A stretch of 64,000 bases of DNA from positions 46,066-110,065 of the forward strand of contig NZ_LQPM01000034.1 of NCBI RefSeq assembly GCF_002101815.1, given 5' to 3'. The notes under the pieces were generated by a model. That model did no database searches, was not told the origin of the DNA, and saw only the letters and a program-made list of their open reading frames with translations. This stretch comes from Mycobacterium paraense. Its GTDB lineage: Bacteria; Actinomycetota; Actinomycetes; Mycobacteriales; Mycobacteriaceae. Position numbers and translations under genes: made by a program. This document shows, piece by piece, positions 45,701 through 53,918 of this stretch; position 1 is the stretch's first letter, and each line of letters begins with the position of its first letter.

Positions 45701-46142
45701 ACGCCTCCCACGACACCTCGAGCATGAGTCGCTGCTGCGGGTCCATCGCCAGCGCCTCGCTGGGCCCGACGCCGAAGAATCCGGCGTCGAAGTCGCCGGC
45801 GTTCTGCAAGAAGCTGCCCTGACGCGTGTACATCTTGCCCTGCGCGTCGGGATCCGGGTCGTACAGCGCGTCGATCTCCCAGCCCCGATCGGTGGGAAAA
45901 TCCGACACCGCGTCGCGGCCCTCGGCCACCAGCCGCCACAGGGCTTCCGGCGAATCCACCCCGCCCGCGTAGCGGCACGCCATGCCGACCACCGCGACCG
46001 GCTCGGACAGCTTGCCTTCGAGCTCGGCCACCCGTCGCCGGGTCCGCCTGAGGTCTGCGGTCAGGCGCTTGAGGTAATCGACGTGCTTTTCGGTGCTCGG
46101 CGTCGTCATTGCTGGGTCATTCCCGGGATGTTCCTGGCTCAT
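39750..46142 (-). CDS. pks8: Fully reducing type I PKS module Pks8/17 (KS-AT-DH-ER-KR-ACP)
   Basis: A 2130-aa modular PKS. An N-terminal docking helix (residues 1-47) is followed by KS with Cys216 in VDTACSSS. AT has Ser about 667 in GHSVGE and HAFH, predicting malonyl. DH shows HAVGGMVLFP near 969 and LLDAALHAL. ER has the NADPH loop HAAAGGVGMAA near 1500. KR has TGGTGMAG near 1692, an LDD motif (B-type stereochemistry) and Ser/Tyr in SSMAG and QANYAAAN. The ACP Ser is about 2004 in LGFDSLTA. The C-terminal tail is ESQLFAILDEE. In M. tuberculosis the equivalent is split into pks8 and pks17; here it is continuous. Pks8/17 has been linked to monomethyl-branched unsaturated fatty acids. The ATG overlaps the pks7 stop by 1 nt. 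Confidence 0.93.
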   Translation of the reverse strand: MSQEHPGNDPAMTTPSTEKHVDYLKRLTADLRRTRRRVAELEGKLSEPVAVVGMACRYAGGVDSPEALWRLVAEGRDAVSDFPTDRGWEIDALYDPDPDAQGKMYTRQGSFLQNAGDFDAGFFGVGPSEALAMDPQQRLMLEVSWEALERAGIDPLALRGSPTGVFAGVIHAGYGGEVKGELEGYGLTGSTLSVASGRVSYVLGLEGPAVSVDTACSSSLVAMHLAAHSLRTGECDLALAGGVTVMATAAAFVEFSRQRALAPDGRCKVYAGAADGTSWSEGAGVLVLERLSDARRLGHPVLALLRGSAVNQDGASNGLTAPNGPSQQRVIRAALADAGLTTADVDVVEGHGTGTVLGDPIEAQALLATYGQDRPADRPLWLGSIKSNIGHTSAAAGVAGVIKMVQAMRHELMPRTLHVDVPSPHVDWSAGAVSVLTEPRPWTSRSANGPRRAGVSSFGISGTNAHVIIEEPPTEAESPAPHRDGADPVVPWVVSARSERALADQAARLAAHVGADPAADVVDVGWSLATTRSAFEHRAVLVGSDRAALLDGLAGLASGSPDTAAVVGGARSVGKTIFMFPGQGSQWLGMGAALYGRFPQFARAFDEAADALDRHLRLPLRQVIWGDDPELLENTEFAQPALFAIEVALAALWRSWGVLPDVVLGHSVGELAAAHVAGVLSLADAASVVAARGRLMARLPAGGAMVAVAATEAEVAPMLTEGVSIAAVNGPEAVVVSGERGAVDAVADRLGKLGRRVHRLAVSHAFHSPLMDPMLDDFAAVLGGISVGEPRIGLVSNLTGELAESGYGSPAYWLKHVREPVRFVDGLRLAESLGAGVFVEVGPGAALTASLAQSLTAEPAASVITMAKDRPEIDSALRAAGRLYVTGVGVDWAAVYDGLAARRVLLPTYAFQRRRYWLPPELVGSADVSTSGLAGAAHGLLGAVVERPDSGGVVLTGRLSTVAQPWLADHAVGGMVLFPGAGFVELVLRAGDEVGCAVVEELTLSAPLLLPAPGAVRVQVVVAAAGEGGRRAVSVYSSGVQPNSEWILHAEGELSAGATDPAADLSIWPPAGATAVDATGGYERLADLGYDYGPAFRGLRAMWRRGEEIFAEVAVPQDAGVTVAGYGIHPVLLDAALHALGMDDAQAQAVLPFSWQGVCLHAAGASRVRVRLAAVGSGAVSLELADPTGLPVLSVRELVLRPVSAEQLAAGAPRPGGAALFQPTWSSVSLPANGVAEAAVVWEPGSQDGAGLPGLVYAATHEALGVLQSWLAGDGAGVLVVQTRGAVAFDDEEVTDPAAAAVWGLVRSAQAEHPGRVVLLDSDGSIGVDAVLACGEPQVVVRAGEAYAARLAPAEGSILALPPGEWRLAAGDAGTLEDLVAQPCPRAELTAGQVRVEVAATGVNFRDVLVALGMYPGAADLGAEGAGVVTEVGPGVTGPAVGDAVTGIIGLTGSEAVVDERLVVRVPAGWSLIEAAGVPVVFLTALYGLSDLAGLKAGERVLVHAAAGGVGMAAVQLARHWGAEVFATASRGKWDTLRAMGFDEDHIGDSRTLEFEEKFRAAAGDQGFQVVLNSLAGEFTDASLRLLASGGRFIEMGKTDLRDAAAIAGQHPGVRYRAFDLMEAGPDRIAAMLGDLMSLFAAGTLTPLPVKTFDVRHATEAYRFVSQARHTGKVVLTLPDGPGGLAAGTALITGGTGMAGSALARHLVAKYRVPHVMLVSRGGERADGAAELAAELREAGASVSVVACDVGDPEAVAGLLARVPARYPLQGVFHAAGVLDDGLIASLTPERMDTVLRGKVDGAWHLHELTKDSNLSAFVMFSSMAGIVGAPGQANYAAANSFLDGLASYRRGQGLAGLSVAWGLWEEASTMTRHLGEQDRARMRRAGLAPLSSQQALQLLDEALLADRPLVVAARLDTAALGGDGAMVPPILRALATTRRSRRVIADAATAASVSGLRARLHGLTAEQRRRELVDLVCGNAATVLGHATADVDAERAFQDLGFDSLTAVELRNRLKTATGLTLSPTLIFDHATPAALAEHLDAQLAAAPTNDPPDRMARFNDVARELQALIDQPGWTPDDKARLTARIQALLSPLSAPEPELDPVELFGDDLDTATESQLFAILDEEVGP

Positions 46143-49100
46143 CAGCGGCCGAGTTCTTCGTCGAGGATCGCGAAGAGTTGGCTTTCGTCGGCGGCGTCGA
46201 GGTCGTCGTCGAGGTGGTCGGGGTCGGGGTGGTCGGCGGAAGCCGCTGTGGCGAGCAGGGTTTGGAGGCGTGCGCTCAGCCGCGCCTTGTCGTCCGGCTT
46301 GCAGTCCGGCGAGTCCAGCAGCGCCTGCAATTCGCGGACGATGTCCTCGAAGCGCGACATCAGCGCGGGACCGTCGGCGGTGCCGGCCAGTTCGGCGCCG
46401 AGGTGGGCCGCCAGGATCGCCGGTGTCGGGTAGTCGAAGATCAGGGTGGGCGAAAGCGTCAGGCCGGCAGCGGTTTTGAGGCGGTTACGCAGCTCGACCG
46501 CGGTCAGCGAGTCGAAGCCGAGGTCCTGGAAGGCGCGGTCGGCGGCGATGTCGCTGCCGCTGGGCAGCCCCAGCACGGTCGCGGCGTTGCCGCACACCAG
46601 GTCGACCAGCTCGCGCTGGCGCGCCTCGGGGCTCAGCCCGTGCAGGCGCGCCTTGAGTCCGGTCGTCGACGCGGTCTGGCCGGGGTCGGCGACGACGCGG
46701 CGGGTCCGGCGGCCGGCGAGCTCACGCAGCAGCGGGGGCAGCCCGGCGGCGTTGTCGGACAGCGCGGTTCGGTCCACGCGGACGGCGACCACCACGGGAT
46801 GGTCGACGAGCAGGGCGGTATCGAACGACTCCAGCGCCTGCTCGGTCGACAGGGCCGCCAGCCCGATGCGGCTCATCCGGGCCTTGTCGCGATCGCCCAG
46901 GTGTGCCGTCATCGCCGAGGCCTGCTCCCAGAGTCCCCAGGCCAGCGACACGCCCGGAAGTCCGTGCGCGCGCCGGTGCGCGATGAGGCCGTCGAGGAAG
47001 GTGTTGGCCGCCGCGTAGTTGGCCTGTCCCGGGGTCCCCACGATCCCGGCCATCGACGAAAACACCACAAACGCCGCCAGGTCGCGGTCCCGGGTCAGTT
47101 CATGCAGATTCCAGGCCCCGTCGACCTTGGCCCGCAACACCGCGTCGACGCGGTCGGCGGTCAACGAGGAGATCAAACCGTCGTCGAGCACCCCGGCCGC
47201 GTGGATGATCGCGCGCAGCGGGTACTCCGCGGGAAGTTGGGCGAGCATGTGCGCGACGGCGTCGCGGTCGGCCACGTCGCAGGCCACCACCGACGCCCGG
47301 GCACCGGCGTCTTCCAGTCGGCCTACCAGCTCGGGCACCCCGGCGGCGTCCGCGCCGGCGCGGCTGACCAGCACCACATGGGCCACCCCGTAGCGCTCGA
47401 CGAGGTGGTGGGCCAGCGCCGAACCGGCCATGCCGGTGCCGCCGGTGATCACGACGCTGCCCCCGGCCAGCCCGCCGCCGGATCCGCTGAGGGCGCCGCC
47501 GGGCCCATCGGGGATCGTCAGAGCGACCTTGCCGATGTGGCGCGCCGAGCTGACGAACCGATACGCCGCCGAGGCGCACCGGACGTCAAACGCCTTGAGC
47601 GGCAACGGGCGTATCGCGCCGTCGCGCAGCAACCCGATCACCGCGGCCAGCATCGCGGCGGTGCGGTCGGGGCCGGCCTCCATCAGGTCGAACGACTGAT
47701 ACGCCACGCCCGGGTACTGGTCGGCGACGGCCGCCGCGTCGCGCGGGTCGGTCTTGCCCATCTCGATGAAGCGCCCGCCGGAGGCCAACAACCGCAGTGA
47801 CGCGTCGGTGAACTCGCCGGCCAGCGAGTTGAGCACCACGTCGACACCCGCGCCGCCGGTGGCGGCCAGGAACTTCTCCTCGAATTCCAAGGTGCGCGAA
47901 TCGCCGATATGGGCGTCGTCAAAGCCCATGGCGCGCAACGTGTCCCACTTGCCGCGGCTGGCGGTCGCGAAAACCTCCGCGCCCCAATGCCGCGCCAGCT
48001 GCACCGCGGCCATCCCGACCCCGCCGGTGGCGGCGTGCACCAGCACCCGCTCACCGGCCTTCAGCCCGGCCAGATCCGACAACCCGTACAGCGCAGTCAA
48101 GAACACCACCGGCAGCCCCGCGGCCTCGACCAGCGACAGTCCCGCCGGCACCCGCACCACCAGGCGCTCGTCCACGACGGCCTCGGAACCGACCACACCC
48201 AGCAAGCCCATGACGGCGTCGCCGACGGCCAGCCCGGTCACGCCCGGCCCGACCTCGGTGACCACCCCGGCACCCTCGGCGCCCAGCTGGCCGCCGCCCG
48301 GGTACATCCCCAACGCCACCAACACATCCCGGAAGTTCACCCCGACCGCGGCCACCGCCACCCGCACCTGCCCGGCGGCCAGCTCCACCCGAGGCAGCGG
48401 CCCCAGCACCAGGTCCTCCAGCGTGCCCGCGCCTCCGGCGTCCAATCGCCAGCCTCGGGCAGGCAGCGTGAGCACCGACTCCCCCGCGACCGGCGCCAGG
48501 CGCGCCGCATGGACGACACCGGCGCGGATCACCAATTGCGGCTCGCCGCAACCGATCGCGGCCGCCACGTCCACCGAGCCGTCGGAGTCCACCAGCACCA
48601 CCCGGCCGGGATGCTCGGATTGCGCCGACCGCACCAGGCCCCACACCGCCGCACCCGCCAGATCCGAAACGTCCTCGCCGGCAAGCGCGACGGCCCCACG
48701 GGTGAGTACGGCCAGCACCCCGGAGCCCTCGCCGGCCAGCCAGGACTGCAGCACCCCCAACACCTCGGTGGCGGCCGCGTGCACCGAGCCCACCACGTCG
48801 GGGCCGGCGCTCGCCAGCTCCCAGATCGCGACACCGTCGTCAGCCCCGCTGCCGTCCAGGGTCATCGGGGACCACACGACCTCCAGCAACCCCTCGGCCG
48901 GAGCCACGGCCGCCAACAACTGCTGACGCGACACCGGACGCATCACCAACGACCGCACCGACAGCACCGGTAGCCCCGTCGCGTCGGCCAGCTCCAGCGA
49001 CACCGCGTCGGCGCCGGCCGGTGCGATGCGGACCCGCGCCCGCACGGCGCCGGCGGCGTGCAGCGACATGCCCTGCCAGGAAAACGGCAACACCGTCTGG

Positions 49101-52100
49101 GCCTGCTCGCCCGCCAGTCCGAGCGCGTGCAGCGCCGCATCCAACAGGACCGGGTGCATGCCGAAGCCACCGGCCTGGGCCCCGGCGTCCTGCGGGACCT
49201 CGACCTCGGCGAAAGTCTCGTCCCCCCGCCGCCACATCGCCCGCAGGCCGCGGAAGGCCGGACCGTACTGGTAGCCCCGCTGGGCCAGCCGCTCGTAGGC
49301 GTCGGCGACGTCCACCGAGGTGGCGCCGAGGGGCGGCCACACCGACAGGTCCGAATCCGCCGTCAGGGGCCGTTCGCTCAGCAGCCCCTGGGCATGGCAG
49401 ACCCATTCCGAACCCGATTGGGCGCCATGCGAATACACCGACACCTCCCGGTGCCCGGAGTCGTCGACGCCGCCGACGACCACCTGCAGCTGCACGGCGC
49501 CGGTCGCGGGCAACACCAACGGGGCCCACAGGGTCAGCTCCTCGATCGCCCCGCACCCGACCTGGTCGCCGGCCCGGATGGCCAACTCCACGAATCCCGC
49601 ACCGGGGAACAGCACCGTGCCGCCCACCGCGTGCGCGGCCAGCCACGGCTGGGCCGCCACCGACAGCCGGCCGGTCAGGACCACTCCGCCCGCGTCGGGC
49701 CGCTCCACCACCGCGCGCAGGAAACCGTGCTCGGCATCCAGCACACCGAGGCTGGCCGCATCCCCCGAACCCACCGATGCGTCGGGGAGCCAAAAGCGCC
49801 GCCGGACAAACCCGTACGTCGGCAGCTCCACCCGCTGCCCACCGGACAGCGCCGGGCGCCAGTCCACGCGCGCGCCGGCCACGTGCGCCTGCCCCGCCGA
49901 CAGCCAAAACCGTTGCAGGCCACCGTCGTCACGACCGAGGGACGGAATCACGATCGCGTCGGCAACCTGGTCCGCCAGCGTCTGCTCGATACCGGCGATC
50001 AACACCGGATGCGGGCTCGATTCGATGAAGACGCGATAGCCGGCGTCGCCCGCGCTGCGCACCGCGCGTTCGAACTGCACCGTCTGGCGGATGCTTCGGT
50101 ACCAGTACTCGGCGTCCAGCCCGGCGGTGTCCATGACGTCACCGGTCGCGGTGGAGAAGAAGGCGACGGAGGAAGGCCGCGGCGCGATGCCGGCCAGCGC
50201 CTCGAGCAGCGGCTCGCGGATGACGTCGACCTGGGCGGAGTGGGACGCGTAGTCGACGTCGATCCGGCGGGCGCGAATCTGCTCGGCCTCGCAGCGCCGC
50301 ACCAGCTCCTCGAGCGCGTCCACGTCGCCCGACACGGCCACCGACGAAACCCCGTTGACCGCAGCGATATTCAGCCGATCGCCCCACGCGGCCGCCAGCT
50401 CCGCGGCCTGCGCCGGACTGCAGGCGAGCGAGACCATGCCGCCCGCGCCCGACAGGCCCACCAGCAACCGGCTACGCAGCGCCACCACCCGGGCCGCATC
50501 CTCCAGCGACAGCGCGCCCGCCACGTAGGCCGCCGCGATCTCGCCCTGCGAATGCCCGATCACCGCGTCGGGTGCCACGCCCAGCGAGCGCCACAGCTCG
50601 GCCAGTGACACCATGACCGCCCACAGCACCGGCTGCACCACGTCGACCCGATCGAGCCCCGGCGCGCCCGGCGCGCCGCGGACGACGTCGATCAACGACC
50701 ACTGGACATGCTCGGCCAGCGCCTTGTCGCAGCGGCGCAGCTGTTCGGCGAATACCGCTGAGCGGTCAAGCAACTCGGCCCCCATGCCGACCCACTGCGA
50801 GCCCTGGCCCGGGAACACGAACACGGTCTTGCCCACCGGCCGCGCCCGCCCCGTCACCACGCCCGCGCCGGGCTCACCGGCGGCCAGGCTCGCCAACCCC
50901 GCCACCAACTGGTCGCGGCCGGCACCCACCACGACCGCGCGATGCTCGAACAGCGAGCGCGTCGAGACCAGCGACCAGCCCACGTCGACCGCGCGCAGCC
51001 CGGGCCGGGCCTCCACGTGCGCCAGCAGCCGGGCGGCCTGGTTGGCCAGCGCCTCGGGCGATCGCGCCGACAGCACCCACGGCGCGGCAGCGTCATCGCC
51101 GGGGGCCGCGGGGGTTTCCGCCTCCAGCGGCGCCTGCTCCACGATGACGTGCGCGTTGGTGCCGCTGATCCCGAACGCCGACACTCCGGCGCGCCGCGGC
51201 CGGTCCTGCGCCGGCCAGGGCCGCGGCTCGGTCAGCAACGACACCGCCCCGGCCGACCAGTCGACGTGCGGCGTCGGCTCATCGACGTGCAACGTCTTGG
51301 GCATCAACCCATGCCGCATCGCCTGCACCAGCTTGATCACCCCGGCGGCGCCCGCCGCGGCCGAGGTATGCCCCATGTTCGATTTGATCGACCCGAGCCA
51401 CAGCGGCCGGTCCGCCGGCCGCTCCTGCCCGTATGTGGCCAAAAGTGCTTGCGCCTCAATGGGATCGCCCAGGGTGGTTCCGGTGCCGTGGCCCTCCACC
51501 AGGTCCACCTCGGCCGCGCTGAGCCGCGCATTGGCCAGCGCCGCCCGGATCACCCGTTGCTGCGACGGCCCGTTGGGCGTCGCCAGCCCGTTGGAGGCGC
51601 CGTCCTGATTGACCGCGGATCCCCGCAGCACGGCGAGCACCGGATGCCCCAGGCGCCGGGCATCGGACAACCGCTCCAGCGCCAGCACGCCAACGCCTTC
51701 GGAGAACGCCGTGCCGTCGGCGGCACCCGCGTACGCCTTGCATCGGCCGTCCGCGGAAAGCGCTCGCTGCCTGCTGAATTCGATGAACATCGCCGGGGTG
51801 GCCATCACCGTCACGCCGCCGGCCAGCGCCAGATCGCACTCGCCGGACCGCAGCGACTGCGCCGCCAGGTGCAGCGCCACCAACGACGACGAGCACGCCG
51901 TGTCCACCGACACCGCCGGGCCCTCCAGGCCGAGCGCGTACGCCACCCGGCCCGAGGCGACGCTCAAGGTGGAACCGCGCAGCCCATACCGTTCCAGGTC
52001 CCCCGGCACCCGGCCCTGGCCGCCATAGGAACCGTGAAACACCCCGGCGAACACGCCCGTCGGCGAGCCCCGCAGCCCGACCGGATCGATCCCGGCCCGC

Positions 52101-52522
52101 TCCAACGCCTCCCACGACACCTCCAGCAACAGCCGCTGCTGCGGATCCATCGCCAGCGCCTCGCTGGGCGCGATCCCGAAAAACGCGGCGTCGAAATCCG
52201 CGACGTCGGCCAGGAAGCCGCCGCTGCGCGTGTACGACTTGCCCACCGCGTCGGGATCCGGATCGAACAAGGTGGCCACATCCCAGCCGCGGTCGGCCGG
52301 AAAGTCCGACACCACGTCGCGGCCCTCGGCCACCATCTGCCACAGGCCCTCGGGCGAATCCACCCCGCCCGGGTAGCGGCAGGCCATGCCCACCACCGCC
52401 ACCGGCTCGGTGGGCCCTTCCGCGATCAGGGCGAGGTACTCGCGGTTCTCCCGCTTCAGCCGCTCGTTTTCCTTCAGCGATTTTCGGAGCGCGGCGACGA
52501 GCTCATCGTGGGTGCTGGTCAT
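46142..52522 (-). CDS. pks7: Fully reducing type I PKS module Pks7 (KS-AT-DH-ER-KR-ACP)
   Basis: A 2126-aa modular PKS. An N-terminal coiled-coil docking segment (LVAALRKSLKENERLKRENREY) precedes KS with Cys210 in VDTACSSS. The AT (Ser about 657 in GHSQGE) carries the YASH motif, predicting methylmalonyl-CoA, unlike its neighbour. DH (HAVGGTVLFP, about 963), ER (HAATGGVGMAA, about 1494), KR (TGGTGMAGSALA, about 1689; LDD motif) and ACP (LGFDSLTA, about 2002) all look intact. The tail ESQLFAILDEE matches that of Pks8. pks7 mutants of M. tuberculosis have been reported to lack phthiocerol dimycocerosates. It is first of the three type I genes, 228 nt after pks10. Confidence 0.93.
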   Translation of the reverse strand: MTSTHDELVAALRKSLKENERLKRENREYLALIAEGPTEPVAVVGMACRYPGGVDSPEGLWQMVAEGRDVVSDFPADRGWDVATLFDPDPDAVGKSYTRSGGFLADVADFDAAFFGIAPSEALAMDPQQRLLLEVSWEALERAGIDPVGLRGSPTGVFAGVFHGSYGGQGRVPGDLERYGLRGSTLSVASGRVAYALGLEGPAVSVDTACSSSLVALHLAAQSLRSGECDLALAGGVTVMATPAMFIEFSRQRALSADGRCKAYAGAADGTAFSEGVGVLALERLSDARRLGHPVLAVLRGSAVNQDGASNGLATPNGPSQQRVIRAALANARLSAAEVDLVEGHGTGTTLGDPIEAQALLATYGQERPADRPLWLGSIKSNMGHTSAAAGAAGVIKLVQAMRHGLMPKTLHVDEPTPHVDWSAGAVSLLTEPRPWPAQDRPRRAGVSAFGISGTNAHVIVEQAPLEAETPAAPGDDAAAPWVLSARSPEALANQAARLLAHVEARPGLRAVDVGWSLVSTRSLFEHRAVVVGAGRDQLVAGLASLAAGEPGAGVVTGRARPVGKTVFVFPGQGSQWVGMGAELLDRSAVFAEQLRRCDKALAEHVQWSLIDVVRGAPGAPGLDRVDVVQPVLWAVMVSLAELWRSLGVAPDAVIGHSQGEIAAAYVAGALSLEDAARVVALRSRLLVGLSGAGGMVSLACSPAQAAELAAAWGDRLNIAAVNGVSSVAVSGDVDALEELVRRCEAEQIRARRIDVDYASHSAQVDVIREPLLEALAGIAPRPSSVAFFSTATGDVMDTAGLDAEYWYRSIRQTVQFERAVRSAGDAGYRVFIESSPHPVLIAGIEQTLADQVADAIVIPSLGRDDGGLQRFWLSAGQAHVAGARVDWRPALSGGQRVELPTYGFVRRRFWLPDASVGSGDAASLGVLDAEHGFLRAVVERPDAGGVVLTGRLSVAAQPWLAAHAVGGTVLFPGAGFVELAIRAGDQVGCGAIEELTLWAPLVLPATGAVQLQVVVGGVDDSGHREVSVYSHGAQSGSEWVCHAQGLLSERPLTADSDLSVWPPLGATSVDVADAYERLAQRGYQYGPAFRGLRAMWRRGDETFAEVEVPQDAGAQAGGFGMHPVLLDAALHALGLAGEQAQTVLPFSWQGMSLHAAGAVRARVRIAPAGADAVSLELADATGLPVLSVRSLVMRPVSRQQLLAAVAPAEGLLEVVWSPMTLDGSGADDGVAIWELASAGPDVVGSVHAAATEVLGVLQSWLAGEGSGVLAVLTRGAVALAGEDVSDLAGAAVWGLVRSAQSEHPGRVVLVDSDGSVDVAAAIGCGEPQLVIRAGVVHAARLAPVAGESVLTLPARGWRLDAGGAGTLEDLVLGPLPRVELAAGQVRVAVAAVGVNFRDVLVALGMYPGGGQLGAEGAGVVTEVGPGVTGLAVGDAVMGLLGVVGSEAVVDERLVVRVPAGLSLVEAAGLPVVFLTALYGLSDLAGLKAGERVLVHAATGGVGMAAVQLARHWGAEVFATASRGKWDTLRAMGFDDAHIGDSRTLEFEEKFLAATGGAGVDVVLNSLAGEFTDASLRLLASGGRFIEMGKTDPRDAAAVADQYPGVAYQSFDLMEAGPDRTAAMLAAVIGLLRDGAIRPLPLKAFDVRCASAAYRFVSSARHIGKVALTIPDGPGGALSGSGGGLAGGSVVITGGTGMAGSALAHHLVERYGVAHVVLVSRAGADAAGVPELVGRLEDAGARASVVACDVADRDAVAHMLAQLPAEYPLRAIIHAAGVLDDGLISSLTADRVDAVLRAKVDGAWNLHELTRDRDLAAFVVFSSMAGIVGTPGQANYAAANTFLDGLIAHRRAHGLPGVSLAWGLWEQASAMTAHLGDRDKARMSRIGLAALSTEQALESFDTALLVDHPVVVAVRVDRTALSDNAAGLPPLLRELAGRRTRRVVADPGQTASTTGLKARLHGLSPEARQRELVDLVCGNAATVLGLPSGSDIAADRAFQDLGFDSLTAVELRNRLKTAAGLTLSPTLIFDYPTPAILAAHLGAELAGTADGPALMSRFEDIVRELQALLDSPDCKPDDKARLSARLQTLLATAASADHPDPDHLDDDLDAADESQLFAILDEELGR

Positions 52523-52750
52523 GCCACCCGGCCTCTCGTGTCACTCATCCGAACGGGGGTACGGCGGCGCGACAGCCAACGCCGACCCGGGCTCATCGCC
52601 CAGGCCGACACGGCTTGCGCCTTTCCTGAACCCCCGAACAGACCCCCGACCACACTCTCGCCGCCCCACTGTCAGCACCTTGTGCAACGCCCCAACAGAC
52701 CCCATAGGCAGAGCTTTACCGTACGACGAAAAGTTCACGAACACGACGAA

Positions 52751-53812
52751 TCAGTGCCACCGAAGCAACACGAGTTCGGAACAGAATCCCGGACCCATCG
52801 CGAGCATCAGACCCGGGCTTCCGCTGGGCGGCTTCTTGGCGATGGTGTCGCGCAGCACGTGCAGCACCGAGGCCGACGAGAGGTTGCCGATCTCCCCCAG
52901 CGAGCGCCAGGTCAGCTCGAGGGCCTCCGGCGGCAGGTCGAGGCTCGCGTTGATCGCCTCGATGACCTTGGGGCCGCCGGGATGGCTCACGAAGGCGCCG
53001 ATGTCGGTGGTGCTCAGGCCGTGCGCGCCCAAAAACCCGCCGACGTCGTCGGCGATGTACTGCTCGACCACGGCGGCCACGTCCTTGGACAACACCAGTT
53101 CGAAGCCGGCGCCGCCGACGTCATAGCCCATCGTGCGCAGCGAGTCCGGATAGAGGTGGCTGCGGGAGTCGATGATGTCCGGGCCGCCCGCGCCGATCTG
53201 CTCCGCGCGCCGGTCACCGACGGCCACCACCGCCCCGGCGCCGTCGGCAAACAGCGCGCTGCCCACCAGGCCGGCCAGCGAGGGCTTGTACCCGGGGTAG
53301 GTCATCGAGCAGAGCTCGACCGAGACCAGGGCCGCCACGCCGTCCACGGCGCCGCGCAGATAGTCGTGCAGGCGCGCCACGCCCGCCGCCCCGGCGACGC
53401 AGCCCAGGCCGAACAGCGGCACCCGCCGCACGTCGTCGCGCAGCCCGAGCCGCCCGGCGATCCGGGCGTCCAGCGACGGGACGGCGATCCCGGTCACCGT
53501 CGTCGTGATGAGCACGTCGAGGTCCTGTGGCCGCAGACCCGCCTCGCCGAGGGCGCCCTCGAGCGCCTCACAGCCGAGGTCGACGGCCTTGTCGATGAAG
53601 ATCCGGTTCGCCCGGCCGAAGTCGGTCAGCGCGGGGTACTGCTCGAGCGGCAGGACCAGGTGGCGGCCGTTGACCTTGGCGCTGGTGTGCAGCTGGCGGA
53701 CGATGTCCTCGTAGTCCTCGAAACCGGGAATGCGCAGGAAGAAATCGGTGAGCTCGCGCTGGGAATAGCGGTGCGGCGGCAGCGCACCGAAGACTCCGGC
53801 GATGACGCTCAT
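52751..53812 (-). CDS. pks10: Type III polyketide synthase Pks10
   Basis: A 353-aa type III PKS (Rv1660-like). The catalytic residues are Cys in FGLGCVAGAAG, His in VSHPGGPKV and Asn in NLSSASV. It shares nearly its whole sequence plan and the C-terminal GLMLAMGPGFCSELVLLRWH with Pks11, so the two arose by duplication. pks10 has been linked to phthiocerol dimycocerosate production in M. tuberculosis. The ATG at 53812 is chosen because AAGGGA precedes it and MSVIAGVFGALPPHRYSQ is the start shared with Pks11; an upstream start at 53905 would add 31 unrelated residues. The spacer before pks7 (52523-52750) has no gene. Confidence 0.93.
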   Translation of the reverse strand: MSVIAGVFGALPPHRYSQRELTDFFLRIPGFEDYEDIVRQLHTSAKVNGRHLVLPLEQYPALTDFGRANRIFIDKAVDLGCEALEGALGEAGLRPQDLDVLITTTVTGIAVPSLDARIAGRLGLRDDVRRVPLFGLGCVAGAAGVARLHDYLRGAVDGVAALVSVELCSMTYPGYKPSLAGLVGSALFADGAGAVVAVGDRRAEQIGAGGPDIIDSRSHLYPDSLRTMGYDVGGAGFELVLSKDVAAVVEQYIADDVGGFLGAHGLSTTDIGAFVSHPGGPKVIEAINASLDLPPEALELTWRSLGEIGNLSSASVLHVLRDTIAKKPPSGSPGLMLAMGPGFCSELVLLRWH

Positions 53813-53872
53813 TGGTCCCATCCCTTGGTCACGACGACATAGGCCGAGTCGTTCAACTCGATGCCATAGGTC

Positions 53873-53883
53873 TGGAAGTTTAG
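53873..53883 (-). promoter_or_regulatory. CTAAACTTCCA box upstream of pks10
   Basis: An exact copy, in the same orientation, of the 11-nt box upstream of pks11 (36552-36562), at a similar distance (61-71 nt) from the pks10 start codon. It is probably part of a shared promoter or activator site retained after duplication. Confidence 0.4.
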
Positions 53884-53918
53884 CCGTTTGAAAACCGCCG
53901 GGCATATGCCCAGGTCAT

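Noticed and set aside
39234..46433. Very long plus-strand open frame (about 2400 codons) opposite the PKS genes
   Set aside because: It is antisense to pks9/pks8 and is explained by high-GC codon bias leaving few stops. It is Arg/His/Gly-rich with no domain and no plausible start signal.
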